The notes under the pieces are model-generated. The model had not been told where the DNA came from. It did no database searches and was given only the letters and a program-made list of their open reading frames with translations. The position numbers and the translations under genes are program-made. This document shows positions 35,999 to 43,659 of a stretch of DNA of 64,000 nt, one piece after another (position 1 is the stretch's first letter; the number at the start of each line of letters is the position of its first letter). The stretch comes from Halopseudomonas maritima (GTDB lineage: Bacteria > Pseudomonadota > Gammaproteobacteria > Pseudomonadales > Pseudomonadaceae), in the NCBI RefSeq assembly GCF_021545785.1, contig NZ_CP079801.1, positions 3,840,001-3,904,000 of the forward strand. The letters run 5' to 3'.

Positions 35999-37132
35999 TC
36001 AGCGCGCCAGACGCTGTGCTGCGTAGCGGGCCGCCATAAGGTCACTGCGGCCCAATTGCGCCTGCGCCACGCGCACGCGCTTCAAGTACAGGCCGATATC
36101 CAGCTCATCGGTCACGCCGATGCCACCGTGCATCTGCACCGCTTCATTGCTGATCAGTTGCGCCGCCTGGTTGGCCTTCCACTTGGCCAGGGCCACCAGC
36201 CGACGGCGCTCGGCAATATCACCCTGCTCACGATCCAGCGCTTCAAAGGCGGCCATCACTGCATTGCGTGCCAACTGCTGCTGCACGTACAAGCGAGCGG
36301 CGCGGTGCTGCAGAGCCTGAAAGCTGCCGATCGGCGCATCAAACTGCACGCGGGTCTTGAGGTATTCCACAGTGGTGTCCAGCAGCCGGTCGCAGATGCC
36401 CAGCAGCTCCGCCGCTAGGCAGGCGCGGCCTCGATCCAGCGCACGCTCTAGCGCAGCTTCAGTGTCGCCGCTGTTTAGCAGCGCCTCAGCCGGCAACTCA
36501 ACCTGTTGCAGACTCAGCGCCGCCATATTGCGTGCGTCGATCATGCGTCGCGGCGCTACACTCACGCCGGCTGTGCCTGCCGGTACAACAAACACGCCAC
36601 GCAGCCCATCGGGCAGGCGGGCGACGACCAGCCAGCCGTCGGCCTCAACGCCGTCGGCTACCCAGCACTTACTACCGTCGAGCCGGTAGCCATCACCCTC
36701 GGCCACTGCCTGCAGCGTGCACTTATCGGGCTGGTGGCGGTCGTGCTCGTCCAGCGCCAGGGCATAGCGCTGCGCGCCGCTGATCAGCTGCGGCAATAGC
36801 GCCTGCTGCTGCTCGGCACTTGCCAGCTGCTCAATCAGGCTGCCACACAACACCACACTGGAGAGCAACGGCGCGGCACTCAGGTGCTGCCCAATCTGCT
36901 CGAAAATCGGCGCATAACCGGCAAAGCCAAAATCCAGACCACCCTGCTCTTCGGCAAAGGCCACCGCGCTCCAGCCCAGTTCGACCATGCCTTGCCACAC
37001 GCCGCTATCAAAACCTTGAGCAACGCCTTGATCGCGCAGTGCACGTTGCGCACTTACCGGTGAACGGGCGGCCAGATAATCCCGCGCGCTGTCGAGCAGT
37101 TGCTGTTGATCTTCGTTGTAAATCAGACTCAT
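35999..37132 (-). CDS. acyl-CoA dehydrogenase, divergent subunit
   Basis: A 377-residue acyl-CoA dehydrogenase. The start at 37132 (MSLIYNEDQQQLLDSAR) follows AAGGAG. It has the C-terminal QMHGGIGVTDELDIGLYLKRV block and RVQFDAPIGSFQALQH, but the middle-domain GYSEPGAGSD motif is absent. This matches the small-subunit pattern of heteromeric steroid dehydrogenases such as ChsE4/ChsE5. The companion with the full motif is the next gene upstream, ten bases away. Confidence 0.8.
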   Translation of the reverse strand: MSLIYNEDQQQLLDSARDYLAARSPVSAQRALRDQGVAQGFDSGVWQGMVELGWSAVAFAEEQGGLDFGFAGYAPIFEQIGQHLSAAPLLSSVVLCGSLIEQLASAEQQQALLPQLISGAQRYALALDEHDRHQPDKCTLQAVAEGDGYRLDGSKCWVADGVEADGWLVVARLPDGLRGVFVVPAGTAGVSVAPRRMIDARNMAALSLQQVELPAEALLNSGDTEAALERALDRGRACLAAELLGICDRLLDTTVEYLKTRVQFDAPIGSFQALQHRAARLYVQQQLARNAVMAAFEALDREQGDIAERRRLVALAKWKANQAAQLISNEAVQMHGGIGVTDELDIGLYLKRVRVAQAQLGRSDLMAARYAAQRLAR

Positions 37133-37142
37133 GGCCCGCTCC

Positions 37143-38333
37143 TTATTTTGCGTCCGGCAGGCCAAGCACACGCTTGGCGATCACGTTCAACTGCACCTCG
37201 GATGAGCCACCGGCAATGGTCTGCGCAAAGCTCATCAGCCATGAGTTGGTCAGCTCCAGGTCACGTGCGGCGAAGCCGTCTCCGTCCCAACCCAGCGCAG
37301 CATTGCCCAGTAGCTCCAGCAGCAACTCAAACTTGTCACGCTCCTGCTCGGTGTGTACCAGCTTGGAGATGGCCATCAGCCCTGACACATCCTGGCGCGC
37401 ACTTACGGCATCAACCATGCGGCGGTTACCCAGGCTGTAACACTCCTCGTCCATCAGGCAGCGGATAGCACGTTGCTGCAGCGCCAGCTCGGCGGCACCT
37501 TCGGGCGAAGGCAGGCAGCGTGTCAGGTATTCGTCCAGATCAAAGTGGGTCGGCAGCGCCGATTCACTGAATCGCGACATCGCCCGCCGCTCGTGCTGCA
37601 ACAGCGCCTTCCCTAGCTTCCAGCCGTCGTTGACTTCACCAATCAGTTGATCTGCGGGCACTCGCACGTTGTCGAAGAACACCTGACAAAAGGACGATTT
37701 GCCGCTGATCAGGTCAATGGGGCTGACGCTTACGCCCGGTGAATGCATGTCCAGCACGATCAGGCTGATGCCCTGCTGTTTTGGCACCATAGGGCCGGTG
37801 CGCACCAGGGCGTACATCCAGTCAGACTTGTTGCCGTAGGAAGTCCAGATCTTGGTACCGTTGATAACGTAGTGGTCGCCATCCAGCACTGCGCTGGTAC
37901 GCAGGCTGGCAAGGTCGGAGCCAGCGTTGGGCTCGGAGAAGCCCTGGCACCAGCGCACTTCGCCCCGGGCCATCGGTGGCAGAAAACGTTGCTTCTGCTC
38001 TTCACTGGCATACTCCAGCAGCACCGGGCCGAGCATCCAGATGCCCAAGTTGATCTGCGGTGGCCGGCAATGCAGGCGGCGCATCTCCTGATCCAAAATA
38101 GCCTGGCGACGCACGTCTAACCCGGCGCCACCATACTCGGTCGGCCAGTCCGGGCAGAACCAGCCCTTTTCGCGCATGCGTTCAAACCACAGGCGCTGGT
38201 CCTCGCTGTTGAATTGCACAGTACTGCCGCCCCAGACCATTTCGTCGGAGGGCATGGGAGTGCGCATTGACGCGGGGCAATTGGCTTCCAGCCAGGCCCG
38301 GGTCTCGGCGCGAAAGGCGTCCAGTTCGTTCAT
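37143..38333 (-). CDS. acyl-CoA dehydrogenase, catalytic-type subunit
   Basis: A 396-residue acyl-CoA dehydrogenase with CQGFSEPNAGSDLASLRT and the C-terminal GGSSEVQLNVIAKRVLGLPD. It is the first gene of the unit 38333-33307, and the operator at 38420-38435 lies upstream. Paired with the gene at 35999 it probably forms a heterotetramer that introduces a double bond into the steroid side chain after CoA activation by the ligase at 34100. Confidence 0.82.
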   Translation of the reverse strand: MNELDAFRAETRAWLEANCPASMRTPMPSDEMVWGGSTVQFNSEDQRLWFERMREKGWFCPDWPTEYGGAGLDVRRQAILDQEMRRLHCRPPQINLGIWMLGPVLLEYASEEQKQRFLPPMARGEVRWCQGFSEPNAGSDLASLRTSAVLDGDHYVINGTKIWTSYGNKSDWMYALVRTGPMVPKQQGISLIVLDMHSPGVSVSPIDLISGKSSFCQVFFDNVRVPADQLIGEVNDGWKLGKALLQHERRAMSRFSESALPTHFDLDEYLTRCLPSPEGAAELALQQRAIRCLMDEECYSLGNRRMVDAVSARQDVSGLMAISKLVHTEQERDKFELLLELLGNAALGWDGDGFAARDLELTNSWLMSFAQTIAGGSSEVQLNVIAKRVLGLPDAK

Positions 38334-38390
38334 GCTGTACCTGCTTACAATGACTGCTGGGCCTGGGCCCGCGGAATAAAGACAGCCTCG

Positions 38391-38435
38391 ACTCTACTGA
38401 GCCTGCCGCCAGGGTGGCGTCGTCCAGACGGACGA
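38391..38435 (-). promoter_or_regulatory. Operator plus -10 before the acyl-CoA dehydrogenase/ligase unit
   Basis: TCGTCCAGACGGACGA at 38420-38435 is a nearly perfect palindrome. On the minus strand TAGAGT (38396 down to 38391) begins 24 bases beyond it; leader about 51 bases to 38333. The spacer differs slightly from the other sites. Confidence 0.6.
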
Positions 38436-38447
38436 CCTGAGCAACAA

Positions 38448-39929
38448 TCAGTGGTTCTGCGTCGCCGCGCTGCGTCCGGCCTGCCGCCCGAAGAAGGTGG
38501 AATCACCCAGTGATAAGCCAGAGGCGTAGCCCTCACCCCAGCGCGGCAATCCGCAGGCTGTGCGGCCTGCGGCGAACAGCCCGGCAATGGGGTTACCGTC
38601 GCCGTCCAGCACCTCGCCACCTGGGCGGGTAGATAGCCCGCCCAGGGTGAAGGCATGACCTTGAAAGTCTCCCTTGCAGTAACTCAAGGCCGCAAAAGGT
38701 GGCTCGCTGAAGGGGCGCAGCCACTCAGTGCTCTTGTGGAAGTACGGGTCCTGCCCCTCAGCAGCGTGACGATTGAACTCGGCCACCGTCTGCACCAGGG
38801 CTCCGGTCGGCAGGCCGAGCTGCGCTTCCACCTCCTCCCAGCTTTCACCGACGGCGGCAATCTCGATATCTTCCTGAATAATTGGTCGGCCGAAGATCGC
38901 GTTATCCACCAGCAACCAGGCGCGCCCTTCAGGTTGGCGAAGTACGTGGTGCGCGACCCGGCCGTGATAGCAGTCTTCGTTGATAAAGCGCTGGCCACGG
39001 CCATTGACGAAAATACCCTTGACCAGCGATGCCGGCGGAAAGAACGGCAGCGTGGCAAAGTGCTCCTGCATGTTTAGGGTGGCTGCACCGACGCTCATGC
39101 CCATGCGAATGCCCGAGCCGTCGTCATTGCCACCGGTTACCGGCAGCTCACAGTCCAGCGCCGTTGGTACAAAGCGACGGACCATCTCGGTGTTGCAGAT
39201 AAAACCACCGGCGCAGAGAATCACGCCCTGCGCGGCGTGCAGATAACGAATCTCCCCATCTTGGCGCGCCACCACACCCACTACCCGCTGAGCATCATCG
39301 CGGATCAGACAGAGCGCGCGGCTGTTGCAGTGCACCTGGGCGCCCAGTGCGCGAGCGCGCTCGCAAAGCACCTGCATTAGCACTTTGCCGCCGCCCCAAC
39401 CAGTAAATTGCACCGTGTGCCCGCGGGGTGCCGGCTCGGCCGCGGCGCTGAACGGCCAGGCCTGCTCGTTGCCAGACCACAGCAAGGTGTCATCAGTTGG
39501 CGGTTCAATCCACTTGCCCGGCAGATAGCTGCCCTTAAACGGCACGCCCTGCTCGCGCAGCCAATTAAAGTGCTGCAGCGCGCCCTCGGCGTAGCAGTCC
39601 ACCCGCTCGGCATCAGCCGCCGGGCCGCCAGAGAGCATCAGGTACTTACGCAGCGCCTCGGTGCTGTCGGTAAAACCATGCTCGCGCTGGACGTCAGTGC
39701 CGCCGTTACCACCGACGTACACCTCGCCGCCTGATAGCGCGGCGCTGCCGCCGCCGTCACCGGACACCTCCAGCACTGCCACTTCAGCACCGGCCTGACG
39801 CGCCTCAATCGCCGCGCAAGCACCAGCTGCACCAAAGCCCACGATCAGGACCTCGGTTTGCAGATCCCACTGCGGCACCTGATCAAGGTCGATGGCTCGG
39901 CCTGGGGAAAAGGGTGTTTGTGTGTTCAC
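38448..39929 (-). CDS. FAD-dependent oxidoreductase, 3-ketosteroid dehydrogenase superfamily
   Basis: A 493-residue FAD-binding protein: LIVGFGAAGACAAIEARQAGA near the N-terminus, GGSAALSGGEVYVGG, and a C-terminal RWGEGYASGLSLGDSTFFGRQAGR. This is the flavocytochrome c/KstD superfamily, which includes delta-1 and delta-4 3-ketosteroid dehydrogenases. I chose the GTG at 39929, behind AGGGA, 20 bases after the flavoenzyme stop; a GTG at 39986 would overlap that gene by 38 bases. KstD proper is probably the gene at 62427, so this one may be a delta-4 or other ring-A desaturase. Confidence 0.78.
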   Translation of the reverse strand: MNTQTPFSPGRAIDLDQVPQWDLQTEVLIVGFGAAGACAAIEARQAGAEVAVLEVSGDGGGSAALSGGEVYVGGNGGTDVQREHGFTDSTEALRKYLMLSGGPAADAERVDCYAEGALQHFNWLREQGVPFKGSYLPGKWIEPPTDDTLLWSGNEQAWPFSAAAEPAPRGHTVQFTGWGGGKVLMQVLCERARALGAQVHCNSRALCLIRDDAQRVVGVVARQDGEIRYLHAAQGVILCAGGFICNTEMVRRFVPTALDCELPVTGGNDDGSGIRMGMSVGAATLNMQEHFATLPFFPPASLVKGIFVNGRGQRFINEDCYHGRVAHHVLRQPEGRAWLLVDNAIFGRPIIQEDIEIAAVGESWEEVEAQLGLPTGALVQTVAEFNRHAAEGQDPYFHKSTEWLRPFSEPPFAALSYCKGDFQGHAFTLGGLSTRPGGEVLDGDGNPIAGLFAAGRTACGLPRWGEGYASGLSLGDSTFFGRQAGRSAATQNH

Positions 39930-39948
39930 TAAGCATCGTCCCTGTTGA

Positions 39949-41187
39949 TCAGCCAGCGGCAGGCAGGCTGTTGAGTATTGGGTCACCTGGCAGGCCCAGC
40001 ACGCAGCTGGTACCGCCCTCGGTGTACATCATGGCTACGCAGCGATTGCAGGCGGTGCAGCCGGACTGGCGTGCCACGCCTTGGCCCAGGGCATTCACCC
40101 AGTTCGGGTCATGAATCAGCACACGGCCGAGCGCCAAGGCCTCAAAGCCTTCGTCTACCAGCTCCACCACACCCTCGGCACTGGTCAACCCACCCAGGTA
40201 GGCCAGCGGTACATCCACCGCGGCGCGAATTTGCCGCGCGTACTTGAGCAGATACAGAGGCTTGAACTCACGTGGCTTCTCAGCCAGCTGTTGCAGGTAC
40301 ATCGCAAACTTCATCACCGGATTGGTCACCACCGCGCGGTTTTCCGGCGGAAAGGAGGAACCGAACATGGTGGTGATGGACTCCGCATTCAGACCGGCGC
40401 TGAGCACCAGCAGATGGGCGCCCTCCTCGGCCAGCGCCCGGGCAATCTGCACACCCTCGTCAATGTGATTGCCGCCGCGCGCGCCCTCCACCATGCTGAA
40501 CTTGCAGATCACCGCCAGCTCGTTGCCAACCGCATCCAGCACTGCACGCAGCACCTGGCGCGGAAAGCGCAAGCGGTTCTCCAGACTTCCGCCGTAGGCA
40601 TCCTTGCGCTGGTTGTACCGCGGCGACAGAAACTGGCTGAGCAGGTAGCCGTGGCCCATGTGGATCTCCACCGCATCAAACCCCGCTTCCTGTGCCAATC
40701 GTGCGCCACGGGCAAAATCGACGGCGATGCGCTGCATATCCGCCTCGCTCATTTGCTTCTTGAAGAACATTCCGCTCATCAAGCCGATCTTGTTGAAACC
40801 GCCACTGGCCGACAGCGGACGCCCCTGCCCTGGCGCACGAGTAAAGACAAAGCAGCCACCATGGGTAATCTGCGCCGACGCCTTGCCACCGGCTGCATGC
40901 ACCGCATCGGTCAACGCGCGCAGGTGTGGCAAGGTTTGGCGATTGAGCTGAATCTGATTGGGCAAGGTGCAGCCGTCATCGCTGACAGCGCAGTAGGCAA
41001 CGGTGGTCAGGGCCGCGCCGCCGGCGGCAACACCCGCGTGAAACTGCACCAGTTGCTGTGAAGGAATCCCGTTGGGCGACATGCCCTCGTTGGTGGCCGC
41101 TTTGATAAAGCGGTTCTTCAGCTGTATCGGGCCAACACGAAGCGGCTGATAGGCTGCGGCCAGCGGCGAATTCATCTCAGTGCTCAT
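39949..41187 (-). CDS. OYE-family flavin/iron-sulfur oxidoreductase without FAD domain
   Basis: A 412-residue protein: an FMN barrel with KNRFIKAATNEGMS, active pair H176/H179 (EIHMGHGYL), and NQRKDAYGGSLENRLRF. It ends with the iron-sulfur motif C377-x2-C380-x2-C383-x11-C395, but the FAD/NAD module found at 30948 is absent. Such a shortened enzyme needs another electron donor. Likely reduces a ring double bond of a ketosteroid. It overlaps the SnoaL-like gene upstream by 11 bases. Confidence 0.8.
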   Translation of the reverse strand: MSTEMNSPLAAAYQPLRVGPIQLKNRFIKAATNEGMSPNGIPSQQLVQFHAGVAAGGAALTTVAYCAVSDDGCTLPNQIQLNRQTLPHLRALTDAVHAAGGKASAQITHGGCFVFTRAPGQGRPLSASGGFNKIGLMSGMFFKKQMSEADMQRIAVDFARGARLAQEAGFDAVEIHMGHGYLLSQFLSPRYNQRKDAYGGSLENRLRFPRQVLRAVLDAVGNELAVICKFSMVEGARGGNHIDEGVQIARALAEEGAHLLVLSAGLNAESITTMFGSSFPPENRAVVTNPVMKFAMYLQQLAEKPREFKPLYLLKYARQIRAAVDVPLAYLGGLTSAEGVVELVDEGFEALALGRVLIHDPNWVNALGQGVARQSGCTACNRCVAMMYTEGGTSCVLGLPGDPILNSLPAAG

Positions 41188-41638
41188 CAGGCTCTCCCAA
41201 GGTGCGACCGGTCACCACTGAATGCAGGCGGCACACCGACTCGACGATCTGCCAGCCCTCATCCCCCTTGCGGTAGCGGTCCAGATAGACGCCGCCCAGC
41301 TGCCGAGTGAGGCCGCTGTCAGCATCCAGGTTGAAATAGAAAATCGCCCAGCGCGCGCTAGCCTCGCCGCCCGAATGCAGGGTGATTTCAGGGTTGGCGG
41401 CGTGGTGCAGGTCAATCACCTGCGGCTGGCAGGCCATCTGTTGATACAGCGCGACAAAAGCATCTCGCTCGGTGAAGGTGCCAATCGGCCCAAAATCGAT
41501 CCAGATAGCCCCACTGGCGAAACAGCTGCGGATGCGCTCAACGTCTTTGCTGTCACAGGCATTGAGGTAACGGTGTTTGAGTTCGCGGATGGCCTCGCGG
41601 TCTTCCAGCGCCTGCAGGCGCGCCTCAAGGGTGGCCAT
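41177..41638 (-). CDS. SnoaL-like protein, close BaiE-type candidate 7-alpha-dehydratase
   Basis: A 153-residue NTF2-fold protein, close to BaiE in length. LEARLQALEDREAIRELKHRY matches the BaiE N-terminus, and the residues recalled as catalytic in BaiE are kept: Y24, D29 and H78, the last in HHAANPEITL, which parallels HMGHTPEITI. BaiE removes water from 7-alpha-hydroxy-3-oxo-delta-4 bile acids. An aerobic equivalent, Hsh2, exists in Sphingobium Chol11. It is flanked by an OYE-type reductase and an SDR, fitting removal of a 7-hydroxyl. The activity is inference. Confidence 0.75.
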   Translation of the reverse strand: MATLEARLQALEDREAIRELKHRYLNACDSKDVERIRSCFASGAIWIDFGPIGTFTERDAFVALYQQMACQPQVIDLHHAANPEITLHSGGEASARWAIFYFNLDADSGLTRQLGGVYLDRYRKGDEGWQIVESVCRLHSVVTGRTLGEPDEH

Positions 41639-41641
41639 GAC

Positions 41642-42526
41642 TCAACCCACCCGCGCCGGATGCACCGCAGGCGGCGCGCCAAGCTGCTGACGTAGCGACG
41701 CCGGTTGATGTCCATTCACATCCGTCAGGCCATAGGCCGCGGCCTGCTCAGCGACGATCAGCGTTTGCCCGCTCAGATGCGTTAGCGCAGGGTCCTGCCA
41801 TAGCGAGTGAATGACCCGCCCGGTGAATTGCGGCGTTTCGGCCCGCGCCAGAAAGGCCGCGTAATCCACGCCCTCAGCACTGCCGGCCAGCGCACTGCGC
41901 TCAGTCTTTTGCAAGCCCAGCCAGAGCGACACCGTCGATACCGATGTGCCTTCCATGTCGACCGCCATATCGGCCGCCATCTTGTCGCACCCCGCTTTCT
42001 GAGCACCGTAGGCGGGGCCGTGCATGTAACAGTTGGCGCCAAAGCTGGAGATAAAAACGACGAGTGCCTGCGGGCTTTTGAGCAGCAGCGGCATAGCCAG
42101 ATGGGTAGCCACATAGGCAGAGCGCAAGCCAACATCCAACATCTGCGACATCGCCAGCGGCTTCTGCCAGAACGGACCAGAGTCGGTCAGCATCGACGGC
42201 AGGCAAGTAGCGTTGTTGACCAACACATCCAGCCGGCCCTGCTCGCGCTCAATCCGCGCCATCAGCGCCCGTACCTGCTCATCGTCAGCGTGGTCACACT
42301 GCACCGCCACTGCCAGGCCACCCGCCGCCTCGATCGCCAGCGCGGCAGTCTGCAGATTACCGCCCAGACGCTGCCCTTTGACCTCGTCAACACCGCTACC
42401 GCTCAGCGTGCGAGCGCTCAGGTAAACCGTCATCCCGGCGGCGCCAAGCGCCTCGGCAATGCCAGCACCAACACCGCGACTCGCACCGGTAACCAGTGCC
42501 ACGCCCTGTGAAATGTGTTTTTGCAT
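41642..42526 (-). CDS. SDR family oxidoreductase with extended C-terminus
   Basis: A 294-residue SDR: TGASRGVG (13-20), NNAT (104-107) where NNAG is usual, S160/S161, Y173, K177. The C-terminal 60 residues extend beyond the classical fold. The ATG at 42526 follows AGGAAG, and it is the first gene of the unit running to 38448, with the operator at 42582-42597. It resembles SDRs of the DHRS1 branch. Likely acts on a steroid hydroxyl or ketone. Confidence 0.78.
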   Translation of the reverse strand: MQKHISQGVALVTGASRGVGAGIAEALGAAGMTVYLSARTLSGSGVDEVKGQRLGGNLQTAALAIEAAGGLAVAVQCDHADDEQVRALMARIEREQGRLDVLVNNATCLPSMLTDSGPFWQKPLAMSQMLDVGLRSAYVATHLAMPLLLKSPQALVVFISSFGANCYMHGPAYGAQKAGCDKMAADMAVDMEGTSVSTVSLWLGLQKTERSALAGSAEGVDYAAFLARAETPQFTGRVIHSLWQDPALTHLSGQTLIVAEQAAAYGLTDVNGHQPASLRQQLGAPPAVHPARVG

Positions 42527-42553
42527 CAGGCCTGCTTCCTCGTTTTCACAACG

Positions 42554-42597
42554 ATTGTGGAAACAGCCCCGTGCCGAAACATCGTCTGAGCGGACGA
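42554..42597 (-). promoter_or_regulatory. Operator plus -10 of the SDR-BaiE-like-OYE-KstD-like unit
   Basis: TCGTCTGAGCGGACGA at 42582-42597 is a palindrome with TCGTC/GACGA arms. On the minus strand CACAAT (42559 down to 42554) begins 23 bases beyond it; leader about 21 bases. Confidence 0.72.
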
Positions 42598-42724
42598 TAT
42601 TCCCCGCTCGTCGCCGCACGCCAAACCTAACCCATTTGGACGAGGCAGACGCTGTTCAACACGGCAGAATGCAGCCATCGATACCAGACCAACGGCTCAC
42701 ACAATCTCAATAAGAGGGCCCAAC

Positions 42725-42898
42725 ATGAAGACATCACGTATTCATCTGTGGATCTGCGCAGGCGCAGCTGCGCTGTTGCTGCTGCTCATGACTGCGGCAC
42801 TCAACTCCCCACTGGCACAGCACGATCAGCCGCGTTGCACAGCCAACCCAACCCTATGCGCCAATGGGCCAATGCCTGTCGCCAAGCTGCTGCCCTAG
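42725..42898 (+). CDS. Small exported protein, 57 residues, unknown
   Basis: A short frame starting MKTSRIHLWICAGAAALLLL behind GAGGG with good spacing. Residues 1-30 look like a signal peptide or membrane anchor (SPLA end); the mature part of about 27 residues has two cysteines (PRCTANPTLCANG). No family is recognised. It diverges from the SDR at 42526 and lies just before the anomalous island. Expression is unproven. Confidence 0.45.
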   Translation: MKTSRIHLWICAGAAALLLLLMTAALNSPLAQHDQPRCTANPTLCANGPMPVAKLLP

Positions 42899-43431
42899 CG
42901 GGCGGCGAGCCGTGCGCCTCGTCCTGCCTGGGGTATCTGCTTGCCAAGGTGCACCTGTTTGTTCGCTATCGGCTTCTTTGCAGGCCTGCAATCGCCGTTC
43001 GCCTAATATCCGGACGTTCGTGCGCAGCAATCTCTGGCACCTTTACAGCGGGCTTCCGCCGAGTCCGGAATTACCGCGGAGTTGCGCGTCCCAGCCCGCC
43101 AGGGTTGTATTGTCGTGTAAGGGCTGGGGCAGGCCTTACGCCTGAGGGGCGAGGCACCATGAGATTGAAGGCACGCATGGCTGCGGTCGGCCAGAAGCAG
43201 CCGATGACGACAGATAAAAATTGCCCAGAAGCGGCCCCTAAAGGGTGTCTATGAATCTAGAGAGGTTCAGCCTCTACCGCATGGTTTACAGAAGAGCCTA
43301 TCGGCAACATCTTGGAAGTATGCAGCCACAAGCTGCCCTGCTCGGTCGGTGTTGATGGCTAAGTCGGGACAAAGCTCTGGAATGCTGCCGGGCGGGCGCA
43401 GGCTTCCTACCAGCGCCCGCCCGGCGACATG
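42899..43431. other. Gene-free left margin of the island with a perfect hairpin
   Basis: About 530 bases without a supported gene. It contains a perfect 13-base inverted repeat, GCCGGGCGGGCGC (43387-43399) and GCGCCCGCCCGGC (43413-43425), around a 13-base loop. There is no T run on either side, so it may be a stable 3' structure of the HicA-like/viperin transcript or a remnant recombination site. Confidence 0.5.
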
Positions 43432-43659
43432 TTACATCTGGCTTTTAGTTACTCCAGTACAGTTGTGGGTAGACAGAACAGTTTGCTTGAATCGCTGCAA
43501 ACTACTGCGACCACTTGGTGAAATAGAAACGGTAATGGGCCGCCTGAGAGAGGGGTGAGTCAACTTGCCGTGCTTGCCGCCACGTTGATAACCCCATCCG
43601 TGTCGGACTAGGCTGCGTATGACTAGGTCGAAGTCTTTATCTGAGCAGTACTTCCTCAT
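43432..43659 (-). CDS. HicA-like small protein (dsRBD-type mRNA interferase fold)
   Basis: A 75-residue protein with the HicA pattern: an N-terminal helix DFDLVIRSLVRHGW, then GGKHGKLTHP (27-36) containing the His at position 30, RRPITVSISPSG, and a final helix FKQTVL. HicA toxins bind RNA through a dsRBD-like fold and cleave mRNA using this His. The ATG overlaps the viperin stop by ATGA and follows a strong GGGGGAGG site, so it is a true member of the operon. No HicB antitoxin is seen beside it. It may be an effector or a specificity partner. Confidence 0.65.
   Translation of the reverse strand: MRKYCSDKDFDLVIRSLVRHGWGYQRGGKHGKLTHPSLRRPITVSISPSGRSSLQRFKQTVLSTHNCTGVTKSQM

Noticed and set aside
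38442..38449. CAACAATC next to the operator at 38420 as a plus-strand -10
   Set aside because: The spacing is only about 8 bases, unlike the 23-24 elsewhere, and no plus-strand gene follows.
42748..43254. 168-codon plus-strand frame
   Set aside because: It overlaps the better-supported 57-residue exported frame, has skewed composition and no family features.
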